NCBI RefSeq assembly: GCF_026745355.1
Contig: NC_079209.1
Span: forward strand, 31,911,035-31,975,034
DNA: 64,000 nt
Direction of reading: 5' to 3'
DNA from: Beta vulgaris subsp. vulgaris
Lineage: Eukaryota; Streptophyta; Magnoliopsida; Caryophyllales; Amaranthaceae
The notes beneath the pieces are model-generated. The model was not told the DNA's origin and made no database searches. It was given only the letters and a program-made list of their open reading frames with translations. Position 1 is the first letter of the stretch; each line of letters opens with the position of its first letter. The translations under genes were made by a program, and so were the position numbers. This document shows, piece after piece, positions 1-10,919 of this stretch.

Positions 1-156
1 AAATCCGACAGAATTTCCTTTGAAAATAGGACAACGCTAAAGCGAAAAAAATAATATAAACCTGTTACAATTTCAATTTATAAAATATTTTCAAATCCCA
101 AAGCTGAACAACCTCAACGCTTTCGCGGAGCAACAACCAACAGAGAATCAGGAGCA

Positions 157-1534
157 CTAGCTAACAATTTTTAAATGAAGATATAGATTATAGAAAATAA
201 ACGATTGACTATTACAAGTGGAGCGTCCTCACTTCAATAACAAATATAATACTGCACCATCTCGTATTCCCTTCAACTTGTAAAAGAATAACTCACGACT
301 TCAACCTGAAACATATAAAATACTGCCACCCACCAAGTGACAGGCCACGGAAATGACAAAACAACATGCACACATCAGCAAAGCTGAGTACTAAACCCAT
401 AAATAAGAGTAACACATGCTTTGGTGGCTTTTACTTGAAAACGACTTAGCAGTCAACATAAGTTCAATAATCACATCCATCATAGCATGCTTAACAACAA
501 TCATCTTGTTGAACATACATATTATATTTCCAAATCCACGTTTTATAATACATCATCAATCACATGGTAACAAACACAATAAGGTGACTCTCAACACTAC
601 CATGTTTCTATATTCTCATTTAGTCGACCTGTCAACTTACCACGATTCCACAATAGGAGTTTAAGATCACCAACTTTGATATAAGCAATATACTTTACTA
701 CCTTTAATTGATTTCTTATCAGAAATCCAAACTTATGCTTTGATACTCTATCAATCATTCTCTTATATTGTCGTACATAAACCCTTATCAGGCAATAAAC
801 AACATAACAACTTCCATCATAACGATTCCTTATCGGAAATCCAATAACGAGATATGATTCCTTATTAGGAATCTAACGTTAGTATCACTTACCATAATAT
901 GCTTCCTTATCAGGAAACCAATATCGATATTCATATTCATATATTAAATAAACATTCATTACTTACCTGATATGATTCCTTATCGGGAATCCAATATCGA
1001 TATACCTTTCATACTTTGCGATACCATCCTTTTTAACTAGGGGGAAAGAGAACGCGGCGGAGGAGACAAAGCTTACACTCCGACAGTGGGGGTCGTCACC
1101 CAACCATTCACTTTACTTTTGGCCAATAACCGCGACTAGTCCGGAGTACATTTTTCCGCTGTCTATCAGCCATCCACAGGTTTCACATTACCTGATATAC
1201 GCCCGATTATCGCCCATAGAGCAATGGGCAGTTTCCCTGTTGGGGCCCCAAGGTTCACAGTCCATGGGCACTGTTCATGTCACCTCATCCGTCGACTCAG
1301 ACGAGGCTACTTCCCCTTTCAGATCCTTTCGATTATCGTTCAAACTCAATCGCCATTCTAAGAACTATTCCATTAGATTATATAATCCTTGATAATCATT
1401 GAACAACAAGCAAGGCTTCTTCTTAGAGAGTTATAATCACTTAAGTATTTCAAGGTCAATATAGTTATGCATTCCGATTCAACTCAATTACAATTACAAA
1501 ACATACTTACCACACAAGTAACCAATCATATTCT
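157..1534 (-). repeat. LTR segment present in LTR A only
   Basis: Copy B joins the equivalents of 156 and 1535 directly (junction near 15944-15946), with no obvious target duplication or terminal repeat at the edges, so a deletion in B fits better than a transposon insertion in A. The segment is AT-rich to about 1030 and then has a GC-richer block (about 1030-1330). It contains no credible coding region. It holds a cluster of short imperfect palindromes at 710-991. Confidence 0.8.
710..991. repeat. Cluster of five short TTAT-centred palindromes
   Basis: Imperfect inverted repeats of about 14-18 bp start at 710, 824, 856, 903 and 974. All share a TTCCTTAT or TTTCTTAT core and a mirrored right half, for example GATTCCTTATCGGGAATC at 974-991. 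They are unevenly spaced (32 to 114 bp) and lie only in the part of the LTR missing from LTR B. Binding sites or small stem-loops in the LTR transcript are both possible; function is unknown. Confidence 0.6.
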
Positions 1535-3140
1535 GTAAAAATACCCAACCATAGTGATAATAGGTCTCTCAGCTAGAATTAACTAGCGAGAGTTATTAAC
1601 CCGATTCCACACATCACATACTTTTGCAGATAGATAGTTCATATTCGTTTTCACTTCACCGATATCTATGTAGACTCATCTCAATAATGATAATAACCGT
1701 TATCAAACACCATCAACAATTACAATAAGTCTCTCTCTTAGAATTAATTAAGGAGAGTTAGTGTAGATTCCACAACCCGAGATTCATAAAACAAAGGTCG
1801 ATTAGACCTAATCAATTATAGGCCATGTTATCTCGTAAGTTTGATTCCAATATCATTACAAATACCAACCATTAATGGATCATATTCTTACTTAGTATAG
1901 CGAGTCAACCTCCCTTCCAATTAGAAGTCATTTAATTATAAAACTCAACCTACTTTTAAAGTAATGCACAAACTTGCACTTACATAAGTAATCTCATAAA
2001 CCAACTTAGTCCTTCGAACTCTAGTCAATCAACATCACTTTATTATATTATTCTATTTATAGTCATCCAATTAAAATACTTTATCGAACACATCTTCACT
2101 AATCTAATCCATAGTTAAGTAATCTAACTTTCATACCCTTCACATTATTATAGTATTAGTTAATCCTTTCTTTGGCTTCGTGTGAGGCTATTAATTAGGT
2201 TGACCCATTTAAGCAGTCTACTCAAACTATTCTTTCCCATATTATCATTGATAACTCTAGTCAGATTTTCATATAACTAATCTTTTATTTATAGAGTTAC
2301 ACCCAACCAATTCTAGAACATTTAGTTATAAGTAGAACACTATCACACACTTACCACATCAATCAGCTTATTAATATAGTATATACCTTAACAAAATGAT
2401 AACTTACAATTAGAATTCTAATTATATATTAGGTATACCACCTTCCACAATTCAGTGAACTTCCATCGAAAACATAGAAATAACTTTCATGTATCGCATA
2501 AACAAAATCAATAACATAATTTCATTACTATATCAAACTGTTACTCGAGCCGCCTTTAAACACTAACAAGGATCATTTAAGCCAAAAATCATGACTTCTA
2601 TAACATTATTAACAATGAACTCGAACAACTATTCTGATTGATAACATGAATATTATTCAAGGATTAACAACTTTCTATTAACATTATAACTAAGAAAGAT
2701 AAAGTGTCTTTTATTAATTCACCACATTCCAATTCTTTCATCATTAACTAATAAGTATTTCTCATCTAACTTAATTACGTAAAACTAGCTCAATTACTTT
2801 TCTTAAATAAGAATCATCTCTCATGAGTCTAATTACAACTCATTGATTAGAAGAATTAAACTAACATATTCACTCTTATGCTAATAACCTTCTAAGAATA
2901 ATCATGGCTAATCAAATAACTCTTCGATCCATAACTCAATTCATGATTCCACTCCAATAATATTAGGTAATGTCAATTATCCTTTCTCACTAATTAACTA
3001 ATCAAATAAACCAATCCAAGTAATATCAATAATCATATCTTGTTACTCTTATTGTAAACGATTCTACGAATTTAAATTACAAACTCTAGTAAAATGAACA
3101 ATTCAATAGATTACTTACTATCCAACGTGGCGAGAGTAAA

Positions 3141-3145
3141 ACTTC
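3141..3145. repeat. Left target-site duplication of the Copia element (ACTTC)
   Basis: ACTTC lies immediately before the TG of the left LTR and is repeated at 13880-13884 directly after the CA of the right LTR. The homologous unoccupied site in LTR B (17546-17550) has a single ACTTC, which confirms the insertion boundaries. Confidence 0.97.
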
Positions 3146-4506
3146 TGTTATTTCCCTAGGAACACTACAAGAGGGGGGGTGAATTGTAGGTGTAGAAATA
3201 AACGTAACTTTTTGCGGAAATTAAAACTTAAACGAATAAACAAGCTAAAGGAACACAAGGGATTTTTACGAGGAAAAACTTCTTGGGCCCAACAAGAAGA
3301 AACAACCTCGACCACTAGGGATTTTAAACTCAACACTTTCACTAATTAGGCCAAACAACTCTGTTACAACCTAATTCTAACTCGAGCCCTACCTTGAGTT
3401 CCTAAACTCAAGTTCCTGAACCACTGTTCCCTTAACAGCAGTTCCTCTCAACTTCACTCGAAGTTTTCTCACACATACAAGCTTCACTCAAAGCCTTTCT
3501 CTTACAGAACTTCACTCAAAGTTCCCTTACCCAAAAACCAAAATACAATTGATCGAAATAAGCTTAGTGGAATTAGAGTAAGAAGGCAAAGAACAAATGG
3601 CTATTATGAGAGAATGAAGGCACTGACACTTAATAAGTTAAACTCACTTAATTACTTAGTCAGACACAATTTGGAACTTATCTAGACTTCTATATTTATA
3701 GTGTTAATCATGAAGAACGTGGGAGTAATGTTGAGTACACGTTTTAATCCATTTACCCATGATGTTCCTTCCCCTAAGGAACAGGTTTACATCATGTCCC
3801 ATGATCCCATGAACTATAAATGAACGTGGATAAAATGCAGCCATTACTCCTAAATAATAGGAGTTCCTTCAACATTATCCGAAAATCAGTTTTTATAAAC
3901 TCTTTTTATCTTTAAATCTGAATTTCTAACTTTAAGAAAATAATATCTTTGAAATAAAATCTTTCTAACAACCGGATATTTATTTTCTTATTTTCCGAAA
4001 AATAATATCTTTTCCAAAACAGATTTTCTTTTTTTAAAACTGATTTTATCATTTGAAATTAGAAATAACTAATTTCCTATAATCTAGGCATGACTTACTC
4101 CATTATCTTTTAACGCGTTACACGCCTAAGTCTAGTTCCTTATATTAGTTCAGTTCCTTTAACATATTTACTAAGTGCCACTGAGTTTGTTCCTTACAGA
4201 GGAACAAACGCTTCATTCTCAAATATTCTGCCACAGTTCCTTACCATTCTTTCTTTGTTCCTTTACATTGGAACTAGAAAATAAAACGCCTAGCTTCTAT
4301 TATTCTTGATCCAATGCTTGCTCCAGTATCAACATAGAAACTTCTTTACTTAGCCTTTGAAATCCTCTCTTGACTTCTTCATTGACTTTGTATTCTCCCA
4401 GTTCCTTGCATTGATACCTTAGACACCATACACTTAAATAATTCATTAGTTCACTACTTAGTTTGTTCCTTTGTTTCTTTGTCATTATCAAAACTAGGGT
4501 TCAACA
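3146..4506 (-). repeat. Copia 3' LTR
   Basis: 1361 bp; on the plus strand it begins TGTTATTTCCC and ends GGTTCAACA. It aligns end to end with 12526-13879. Differences include small indels (for example near 3390, 3535, 3703, 3985, 4030 and 4113) and a few substitutions (near 3727, 3783 and 3869). It contains a TATA-like box (3691-3700, minus) and the GTTCC-type palindromes described separately. The small ORFs at 3148-3342 and 4300-4491 recur identically in the other LTR and are chance frames. Confidence 0.96.
3691..3700 (-). promoter_or_regulatory. TATA-like box in Copia 3' LTR
   Basis: Minus strand reads TATAAATATA, followed by the rest of the LTR toward 3146. The identical box in the 5' LTR lies at 13071-13080. 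It is the best TATA candidate in the LTR by sequence, and a position in the middle of the LTR is usual for LTR promoters. Confidence 0.55.
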
Positions 4507-4507
4507 A

Positions 4508-4520
4508 TTTCCCCCTTTTT
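4508..4520 (-). other. Copia polypurine tract
   Basis: Minus strand reads AAAAAGGGGGAAA and ends one base before the start of the 3' LTR at 4506. A purine run directly upstream of the 3' LTR is the plus-strand DNA primer of reverse transcription. Confidence 0.9.
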
Positions 4521-5116
4521 GATGATGACAACAAAGGTACAAACTAAGGAAAATAACAAATAATATAAGTGAATGAAAATAAAAACATAAAGAAGAAAAT
4601 GAAAAATAAAACACAATTATATGAGTAACTGAAGGTTTTGATTTTTCATTTACCTTAACCTATTTTTGATTTTTCATTTACCTTATCCAATTTTTAATTT
4701 TTTCAACTTTCATTTTTTTTTTTTAAGTTATGTACAGTTTGTTCCTTAAATCCTTTTCCCCCTTTGTCATCCTCAAAAAGAATAGACGCTGCATGAATTG
4801 ATGAATTGATTTAACACCTTAAGACCAATATGCAAGCACCATTAGTGGTTAAGTTAGAAAATCAAAGAGTAAACTTGCTCAAACATCAATCACATAATAC
4901 TAGCCATTCCAAGGAAGAAATTATGCAAAGCATTTAGAAACATAGACAATATAGCAAAAGTCATTGATTATATAGCACTTGTTCCATAACAAAACAAAGA
5001 AAGAAAAGAAAAAGAAGAAACAAAAGTTTGTTCCTTGAGAAAGAAACAGGAACAACAAAACAACAATAAGAAACTAAGAAAGGGAAGGGGAATGGTGTTC
5101 CTCTACAACTTCTTCT
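4521..5116 (-). other. Non-coding 3' region between the extra ORF and the polypurine tract
   Basis: AT-rich and without a credible coding frame. A direct repeat with core GATTTTTCATTTACCTTA is found near 4639 and again near 4667. GTTCC/GGAAC words recur here as they do throughout the element. Confidence 0.6.
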
Positions 5117-5994
5117 TCAACCACATCCTCCAACTTTTATCACCACCCCATGATGTAGTTCAACCTGTTCCTTCAGCTCCTCCAAAGTACGAGCCATAGT
5201 GTCCATCTTCTTTTGCTGCGCAACCACGGTATCACTCAATTTCTTCATAAGACTTATCATAGTATCAGTTTTGGCATCCAAAGTCCAATGAAGATGATTG
5301 TAAAATTTTATCATATGTTGTGCAGGAAGGCAGACTTCATTAACCCAGTTAGTGTCATCCGGATTTTCCTGTTCCTTACCCTTGGAACTAGAGGCAGATG
5401 GGGGATGTTGTGAAGGAACTGGGGAGGTTTGAGTGGAAGGCTCATCTGTTCCAGGAATGGAAACAGAAGGTGAAGGGTGATAAATGGGAGGAAGAAATGG
5501 TGGTGTGGGTGGAAGAGTTGTGGAGGTGGAAGCAAAAGGATTTGGTCCTTTTATTTCATCCTTCAACTGCTCAAAACTTGGAAGGAACAGAGAAGGACGA
5601 AGGTGAAATGGAGGGTATTTTTGTGAAGGAACAGAGAGTTTGGGAGATGGTGGAGGTAGTGGTTCCTTGAGAGTGAGGGTACCTGTTCCTCATTATCCGA
5701 AAGGACTAAAGGAGAGTCCTCATTGGAAGGAACAGGAACAGGAGCAATTTTTCGACGAGTGCTCTTTCTCACTCTCAAAGGAACAGAGGGTTTAGGCTTA
5801 GTGGCAATGTGTTTGCGCCTCTTAGGTTTTGTTCCTCGGTTAGGAACAGGAAAGATTATCCAAATTACATCATTGTCCTCTTCTAAATCTAGTTTGGGCA
5901 GTTTTCTTTTTCCTGAGGAACTGGAACCATTTTCCTTGAATGAGAACACCTTCTTGGACAGACAAGCCAAGTCCATTAGGGTCTTCTCATTCAA
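5117..5994 (-). pseudogene. Extra ORF (env position) of the Copia element, C-terminal part
   Basis: Two overlapping minus-strand frames, 5563-5994 and 5117-5566, continue the ORF that starts at 6939. The upstream frame has basic, Pro/Ser-rich stretches (KRRKHIATKPKPS, RKSTRRKIAPVPVPS) like a nuclear-localisation or low-complexity linker. The downstream frame has a Pro/Thr/Ser-rich run over residues 10-70, then a heptad-like segment at about residues 95-140 (MISLMKKLSDTVVAQQKK and the residues after it) that should form a coiled coil. The tail ends in VIKVGGCG. I see no transmembrane segment. The two frames overlap by only a few codons at 5563-5566, suggesting a one-base shift. Function unknown. 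Confidence 0.6.
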
Positions 5995-6107
5995 GATGTT
6001 CCCTTGTTTGATGCCTTTGGTGGTCCAACCGTAATCTTACTTCAAAGTGATGAAGTAAGAAGTTATAAGGCACCGTACCAATCACAAATGTTCTCAATAC
6101 AGTGGAG

Positions 6108-6939
6108 TTAATGTTGAATGAAGAGGGAAGGGAATTGATTTGTATGTGTGGTCAAGCAAAACATGTAACACATATCCAAGAGACCCACTTCATTCCTCTT
6201 TTCAGTTCGAGGAATGAGTGCTCTCCAAACCAAGTTAAACAATACTTTGTGAAGGGGGGAGAGTAGGTTATGGTTAATTTTGTTTTGGCCAGCTGTTCCT
6301 CCAAAATATTCTAAGATTTTGTCTTGAGGAAAATTCGGAAAGGAAACAGTTCCTTTCCTTTTAAAATACAAATCAGTTCCTTTGCAAGGAACTTCCCATA
6401 CTTTGCTTAAAGTTGCTTGATTAAACCTTATTTTCTTGCCTCTAACTTCAGTTGTGCAAGTTCCATTAGTATTAACGAAATTTGCACAAAACTCGTCCAT
6501 AGCTAGAGGAACAAGAGCATTATTAAAGGCGAATTCAAACAAGAATTCCATGCCTTGTTCCTTTAGAATGGTTGTTAATTCTAGAAATTCAATTTTATTT
6601 GCCCATTCTAAATCGATGCAAAAGCCCAAGACATACCTAGATTCACTTCGTTCTACCCTTTTCTTGGAAGACGAAGAAACAGTTCCTTTGGAAGGAACAG
6701 GTGCAATTTCTTCTTCTTCCCCCTGAGATTGTTCCGGGGTTTCTTCTTCATCATCTTCCCCAATCAATTTTCTTCTTCTCATGCTCCTTCTTGGAGATTC
6801 TAATTGCTGTTCCTCGATGGGTGTTTTCTTGAATTATGTCGGTTTCAAGGGTTTTAGTTGGAGATGAAGAAATTTCCATTTTTGAAGTGTCGGTTGTTTT
6901 TGGTGTTGGAAAAGGTGAGTTTCTTGAAGTTTTTGCCAT
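6108..6939 (-). pseudogene. Extra ORF (env position), N-terminal part with plant-transposon-protein-like domain
   Basis: Starts with MAKTSRNSPF at 6939 (frame 6751-6939), shifts frame near 6780, and continues as 6108-6782. After an acidic stretch (EDDEEETPEQSQGEEEEI), from about residue 50 of the second frame it resembles the domain annotated in plants as putative plant transposon protein. Typical features are a block on folding and position (FCANFVNTNG), a motif before a proline-cysteine (LSKVWEVPCKGTDLY), and a late RALIPRTEKRNEVGLLDM block. This is from memory of the family, not a search. ORFs in this place, after RNase H, occur in Sireviruses and are often called env-like. No signal peptide or membrane helix is visible, so an envelope role is not supported. 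Confidence 0.6.
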
Positions 6940-7500
6940 GATTTATGAAGGTTTGGAGGTTTTTATGGAGTATCAAAGGGTGTGATGAGGTTTCGGATTT
7001 GGTGAAGATGAAGCGTTTGAGAGGAACACGGTTTTCTTAGATGAATTGAAAGAAGGGAGTTTTGCATGTAATAGTAATTATGACACGCGGGAAAGAAATA
7101 AAGCAAAAGAAAATAAAAATAAAAATAAGAAAGAAAACGAAAAGATAAAAAGAACCAAGATTTAATTAAACTGGTTCCCCTTAATTTTTGGGATTTTATC
7201 GGATTTTTCGGATTTTTATGAATTTTAATTTTTGAAAGAAAATAAATGCTAAGGAACTTGTGCTATAGGAACAACTAATGCTACATATCAATATCCTTCA
7301 TACTATGCATGTTTCTTGACCTTAGGAACAGTAAGGGGAGTATTATGTGACATTTGTGAGTTGTTTAGTTTCTTTGACTTCATGGTTATGTTTTGACAAC
7401 ATTCCAATTTGCAATGGTCTTAGGCAATTAAACACAATTATTTTTAGCACACAAAGTCACTCAAATTGATTCAAACATGGGGGAATTGACATAGGAACAA
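6940..7500 (-). other. Spacer between RNase H and the extra ORF
   Basis: About 560 bp, AT-rich, with an A-rich run at 7097-7160 (plus strand). No reading frame or known motif. The extra ORF could be expressed from a separate or spliced transcript since it starts far from the RNase H stop, but no splice signal can be assigned by eye. Confidence 0.5.
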
Positions 7501-8103
7501 TCACTTAATTTTTATTAAGCCTAACTCAAGCCTTAATTTCTCATATCTATCTCTTTGCAAAGGCTTAGTTAGGATATCAGCAATCTGATAATCAGTTTGA
7601 CAAAACTCAAGTTTGATCAAACCTTTTTCGACATTTTCTCTTAAAAAGTGATGTCTAATATGTATATGCTTTACTCTAGAATGATGCACTGGATCTTTAG
7701 ATATACTTATAGCACTTGTATTGTCACAATAAATAGGAACACATTCAAAGTTTATTCCATAGTCACTAAGTTGTTGTTTTATCCAAAGCATTTGAGAGCA
7801 ACATGCAGCAGCAGCTACATATTCTGCTTCAGCAGTGGATAAAGCAACTGTGTTTTGTTTCTTGGTACTCCAAGAAACTAAACTATGACCAAGGAATTGT
7901 GCCATACCTGAGGTGCTTTTCCTATTAACAAGATCTCCAGCATAATCTGCATCTGCATATCCTTTTAGTTCGAATGTATCACTTCTTGGATAGTAGAGTC
8001 CAAGATCATCTGTTCCTTTAAGGTATCTAAGAATTCTCTTCACAGCAGTGAGCGAGTGAGAACTCCTTTGGATTTGCTTGAAATCTAGCACACAAACCAA
8101 CAC
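7501..8103 (-). CDS. Copia RNase H domain (end of pol)
   Basis: This frame carries the connection and RNase H part of copia Pol, which degrades the RNA strand of the RNA:DNA hybrid during reverse transcription. Visible family blocks: [13 protein letters not shown], then YADADYAGD (first catalytic Asp), [17 protein letters not shown] (catalytic Glu), YCDNTSAI (second Asp), the [14 protein letters not shown] block, and the closing ADILTKPL motif. All four acidic residues expected of the fold appear to be present. The first ~15 residues of the open frame are out of register with the family; true homology starts at about SHSLTAVKR, after a frameshift from 8027-8260. The stop near 7501 is the natural pol end. 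Confidence 0.9.
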   Translation of the reverse strand: MLVCVLDFKQIQRSSHSLTAVKRILRYLKGTDDLGLYYPRSDTFELKGYADADYAGDLVNRKSTSGMAQFLGHSLVSWSTKKQNTVALSTAEAEYVAAAACCSQMLWIKQQLSDYGINFECVPIYCDNTSAISISKDPVHHSRVKHIHIRHHFLRENVEKGLIKLEFCQTDYQIADILTKPLQRDRYEKLRLELGLIKIK

Positions 8104-9065
8104 TGAAAGCTATGTCTGGACGACTAGCAGTTAGATATAAAAGTGAACCAATCATTCCTCTAAATTTTGTTTGATCAACACTTGTTCCTATGGAGTCTTC
8201 ATCTAAGTCTAGTTGAAGTTCCCATAGGAGTGTGATTTGTCTTTGAATTTTCGAGGCCATATTTCTTTAATAGTTCCTTTATGTATTTTTGTTGGTGAAC
8301 AATTATACCTTTTTCAGTTTGTTTGATTTGTAGTCCAAGAAAGAATTTAACTCTCCCATCATACTCATTTCAAATTCATTGCTCATGAGATTTGAGAATT
8401 CTTTCACAATGTTTCATTAGTAGCTCCGAATATGATGTCATCAACATATATTTGAACAAGCAAAATACAGTTCCTTTAGATTTTAGGAACAAGGTTTTAT
8501 CAACCTTTCCTCTTTTAAAGTTATTTTCTAAAAGGAACTTAGATAATCTCTCATACCATGATCTAGGTGCTTGTTTTAACCCATAAAGAGCTTTATCAAG
8601 CTTGTAGACATGATTTGGGAGATTGTTATTTTCGAAACCAGGGGGTTGTTCAACATATACATCTTCGTTTAGATAGCCATTTAAAAATGCACACTTAACA
8701 TCCATTTGATATAATTTAAATCCCATGTAAGCAGCAAATGCAATTAAGATTCTAATGGCTTCTAATCTAGCTACAGGAGCAAAGGTTTCTTCATAATCAA
8801 TTCCTTCTTGTTGGTTATAACCTTTTACTACAAGTCTAGCTTTGTTTCTTACAATGGTTCCATATTCATCTAGTTTGTTTCTACACCCATTTTAAGCCAA
8901 TTACTTTTTGTTGTTTAGATGAAGGAACTAGATGCCATACCTTGTTTCTTTCAAACTCATTTAATTCAGCTTGCATTGCAATAATCCAATCAGAGTCAGT
9001 TAAGGCTTCTTCATGATTTCTTGGTTCCACAGGATGTGACTTTTGTAATCTCCAAGGTTTTGGTT
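8027..9065 (-). pseudogene. Copia reverse transcriptase (RVT_2), frame broken
   Basis: Readable in pieces in three frames. The start, about 8890-9065, shows EEALTDSDWIIAMQAELNEF. The frame 8376-8726 has [20 protein letters not shown], with the first catalytic Asp, and the [17 protein letters not shown] block. The sequence at 8437-8448 (minus) encodes YVDD in the context [11 protein letters not shown], but in a different frame from 8376-8726. The frame 8027-8260 has the thumb-side block [20 protein letters not shown]. The catalytic residues survive while at least three frame changes break the ORF, including a stop after GLKWV near 8890. The enzyme copies the element RNA into cDNA in the virus-like particle. 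Confidence 0.88.
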
Positions 9066-9436
9066 GAAACTCTCTTATAGGAACATGTTGTTCCTCATGA
9101 GTTCCTTGAGTGGATGAGGAACTCTGCTCAGTTGTTCCTCTGTTAGCCTCGGTGGACTCAGTTCCTTCATTTGAGGAACAGGAGATCTTCTCCTCCTTGA
9201 GGAACAGGAATTCATTGATTCATTATTTTCGAATTCCTCGTTCCTTTCCTCTTTCACTTCTTCTTCTTCTTGTGAATCTGTGTTCCTTGACTAGGTTGCG
9301 CTAACCCTATCTCATAGTCATCAACCTGTATGCTTGGATTAGTTTGTCAGATTCATCAAAGATTACATGAATCTTTCTTCAACACACATAGTTCTCTTGT
9401 TATATACTCTATAAGCTTTACTATGTGAGGAGTATC
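9066..9436 (-). pseudogene. Pol linker between integrase and RT, frame broken
   Basis: Just downstream of the integrase frame, translation gives DEATFLGYSSHSKAYRVYNK (about 9395-9465, minus), the conserved post-integrase block of copia Pol. It is followed by a hydrophilic, low-complexity linker; 9075-9257 is an open frame rich in Glu, Arg, Ser and Pro. Linkers of this kind vary in length among plant copia elements. At least two frame changes are needed to join the pieces. Confidence 0.7.
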
Positions 9437-10015
9437 CTAAAAATGTTGCTTCATCACTCCTTGCATCAAATTTTCCAAGATTATCTTTTCCATTATTATG
9501 CACATAACATTTGCATCCAAATGTTCTAAATAGGTGATATTTGGTTTCTTTCCAAAGTAAAGTTCATAAGGAGTTTTATTAATGATAGGTCTCATCATGG
9601 CACGATTAATTATGTGACAAGCAGTATTAACAGCTTCAGCCCAAAAGTTCCTTGGAAGTTCACTAGCAATTAACATGGTTCTAGACATTTCCTCCAAAGT
9701 TCTATTTTTCCTTTCTACAACACCATTTTGTTGTGGTGTTCTAGGGGCAGAAAAATTATGATCTAGGCCATTATCTCTGCTTAGGTCATCAAATTTATAA
9801 TTTTCGAATTCCTTGCCATGATCTGATCTAATGTGCATTATTTTATGTCCACTTAGGTTTTGAACTCTTTTAGCAAAGACAAGGAACTCATCATAAGTTT
9901 CATCTTTACTAGAGAGAAAAATAACCCAAGTGTACCTAGAGTAGTCATCTACAATCACAAGTACATACCTCTTTCCACTTCTGCTTTGAATTCTCATGGG
10001 TCCACATAAGTCCAT
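9437..10015 (-). CDS. Copia integrase catalytic core
   Basis: The integrase core that inserts cDNA into the host genome. The frame starts inside the domain at MDLCGPMRIQSRSGKRY; Asp2 is the first catalytic Asp. VIVDDYSRYTWVIFL follows. The second catalytic Asp is residue 65 in HIRSDHGKEF, and the Glu is residue 101 in PQQNGVVERKNRTL, giving the D-X35-E spacing of retroelement integrases. TPYELYFGKKPNITYLEH marks the end of the core. The zinc-binding part lies upstream in another frame (10020-10426). This is the longest uninterrupted catalytic piece apart from RNase H. Confidence 0.92.
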   Translation of the reverse strand: MDLCGPMRIQSRSGKRYVLVIVDDYSRYTWVIFLSSKDETYDEFLVFAKRVQNLSGHKIMHIRSDHGKEFENYKFDDLSRDNGLDHNFSAPRTPQQNGVVERKNRTLEEMSRTMLIASELPRNFWAEAVNTACHIINRAMMRPIINKTPYELYFGKKPNITYLEHLDANVMCIIMEKIILENLMQGVMKQHF

Positions 10016-10019
10016 ATGA

Positions 10020-10426
10020 ATTAACTCTAATGGTTTAGTGGTGTTACAATCGTTTTAGATTTGAAAGAGGATCTTACTTGTTTACCTCGTGCACATGCAT
10101 CACAAACTTGATCAATATGAAATTTTTATGGATGGTAATCCTAAAACAAGTCTTTTGATCTAAGTTTCTCAAGTAATGAAAAGCTAGCATGTCCTAGACG
10201 CTTGTGCCATAGAAGTGAATCATCTTCAATAACACTAAGACAAGTTAAATTGATTTGAGGAACAAGGTCTAGATCCACAATGTATGTGTTCCCTTTCCTT
10301 GTTCCTTCCAAATAACCTTCTTAGTTTTAATGTTGATGATTAAGCATTTTTCTTTATCAAATTTTACAGTATTTCCTTTGTCACAGAATTGAGAAATGCT
10401 TAATAGATTATGTTTTAGACCTTCAA
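10020..10426 (-). pseudogene. GAG_pre-integrase / zinc-binding region, frame broken
   Basis: On the minus strand near 10180-10225 the sequence encodes SLLWHKRLGHASFSLLEKL, and near 10090-10120 CDACARGKQVRSSFKSKT. Together these give the H-H-C-C zinc site preceding copia integrase cores. Upstream, FLVEGLKHNLLSISQFCDKG is recognisable near 10380-10440. Frames change between the blocks and with the protease frame, so the segment is not open as written. Confidence 0.78.
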
Positions 10427-10630
10427 CTAAAAATACATTTTCAATGGAGTGTAATGGTGACTTACCACCTTACCCATAGCAACAATGTTACCTTTCTTAT
10501 TATCACCAAATGTTACACTGCCACCTTCATAGGTTGTGAGTGAGAGAAACTTCGTTTTGTCTCCTGTCATGTGCTTGGAACAACCACTATCGAGATACCA
10601 AGTGTTGTTCCCCCTCACTCCAACCTGCAA
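10427..10630 (-). CDS. Copia aspartic protease
   Basis: Retroelement aspartic protease that cleaves the Gag-Pol polyprotein. The frame shows WYLDSGCSKHMTGDKTKF with the catalytic triplet DSG at residues 14-16 (about 10583-10591), then GGSVTFGDNKKGNIVAMGKV, the second half of the fold. After GKVV the reading changes frame to the FLVEGL block. The active-site triplet is intact, as in functional copia proteases. Confidence 0.87.
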   Translation of the reverse strand: MQVGVRGNNTWYLDSGCSKHMTGDKTKFLSLTTYEGGSVTFGDNKKGNIVAMGKVVSHHYTPLKMYF

Positions 10631-10637
10631 AAATCAA

Positions 10638-10919
10638 CTAGTTGTTAGTTGAAGGAACCCCATCTTTCGTGGGTTCCTGTTCTTGACTAGGATTTGTTTT
10701 GACAACCCATTTTTTCTTACTTATTGTCACATTTTTCCCAATCATCTCAGATTTTATTGACATTGATTTATGTAATGACCTACCTTGCCACAATACATAC
10801 AGAATTTCACTAGGTAGATCAACATATTTCTTTGTCTTGTTCCTTTTCTTGTAGTTTTCAAAACCAAGACCTTCCTTCCTTTTGGTCTGTGGTTTCTCAA
10901 TCCACTTAGGAACTTTCAT
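10638..10919 (-). pseudogene. Gag-Pol linker with second CCHC zinc knuckle (out of frame)
   Basis: The open frame reads KVPKWIEKPQTKRKEGLGFE and onward. At 10760-10801 a different minus frame encodes CMYCGKVGHYINQC, a clean C-X2-C-X4-H-X4-C zinc knuckle, flanked by the YVDLPSE motif in the open frame. The knuckle is therefore intact in sequence but shifted by one base relative to its surroundings. A second knuckle before the protease is typical of SIRE-type Gag. Confidence 0.75.

Larger units (their letters stand above)
1..3145 (-). mobile_element. Gypsy-type LTR A, 3' (distal) part, interrupted by Copia
   Basis: This stretch aligns with LTR B: bases 1-156 match from 15788 and 1535-3145 match 15945-17550. 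About 205 bases of LTR A lie before the window, judging by LTR B. In element orientation (minus) this is the downstream part of a long terminal repeat; the upstream part is 13885-15016. Without the Copia insertion the full LTR would be about 4.48 kb. Bases 157-1534 are absent from LTR B, so one copy gained or lost 1378 bp; loss in B is simpler because the segment looks like ordinary LTR sequence. The 82-codon ORF at 416-664 has no recognisable domain and I do not call it a gene. Confidence 0.85.

Noticed and set aside
416..664. 82-codon ORF with a hydrophobic start
   Set aside because: It lies inside a gypsy LTR, has no recognisable domain, and its segment is absent from the sister LTR.
3148..4491. 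ORFs in the Copia LTR repeated identically at 12528-12722 and 13673-13864
   Set aside because: Identity follows from the LTR duplication; no domain is visible and no start context suggests a gene.
5213..6726. Plus-strand ORFs opposite the extra Copia ORF, and similar ones at 7648-7842, 9110-9304 and 11351-11817
   Set aside because: They are antisense shadows of the minus-strand Copia coding region, with no known motifs.
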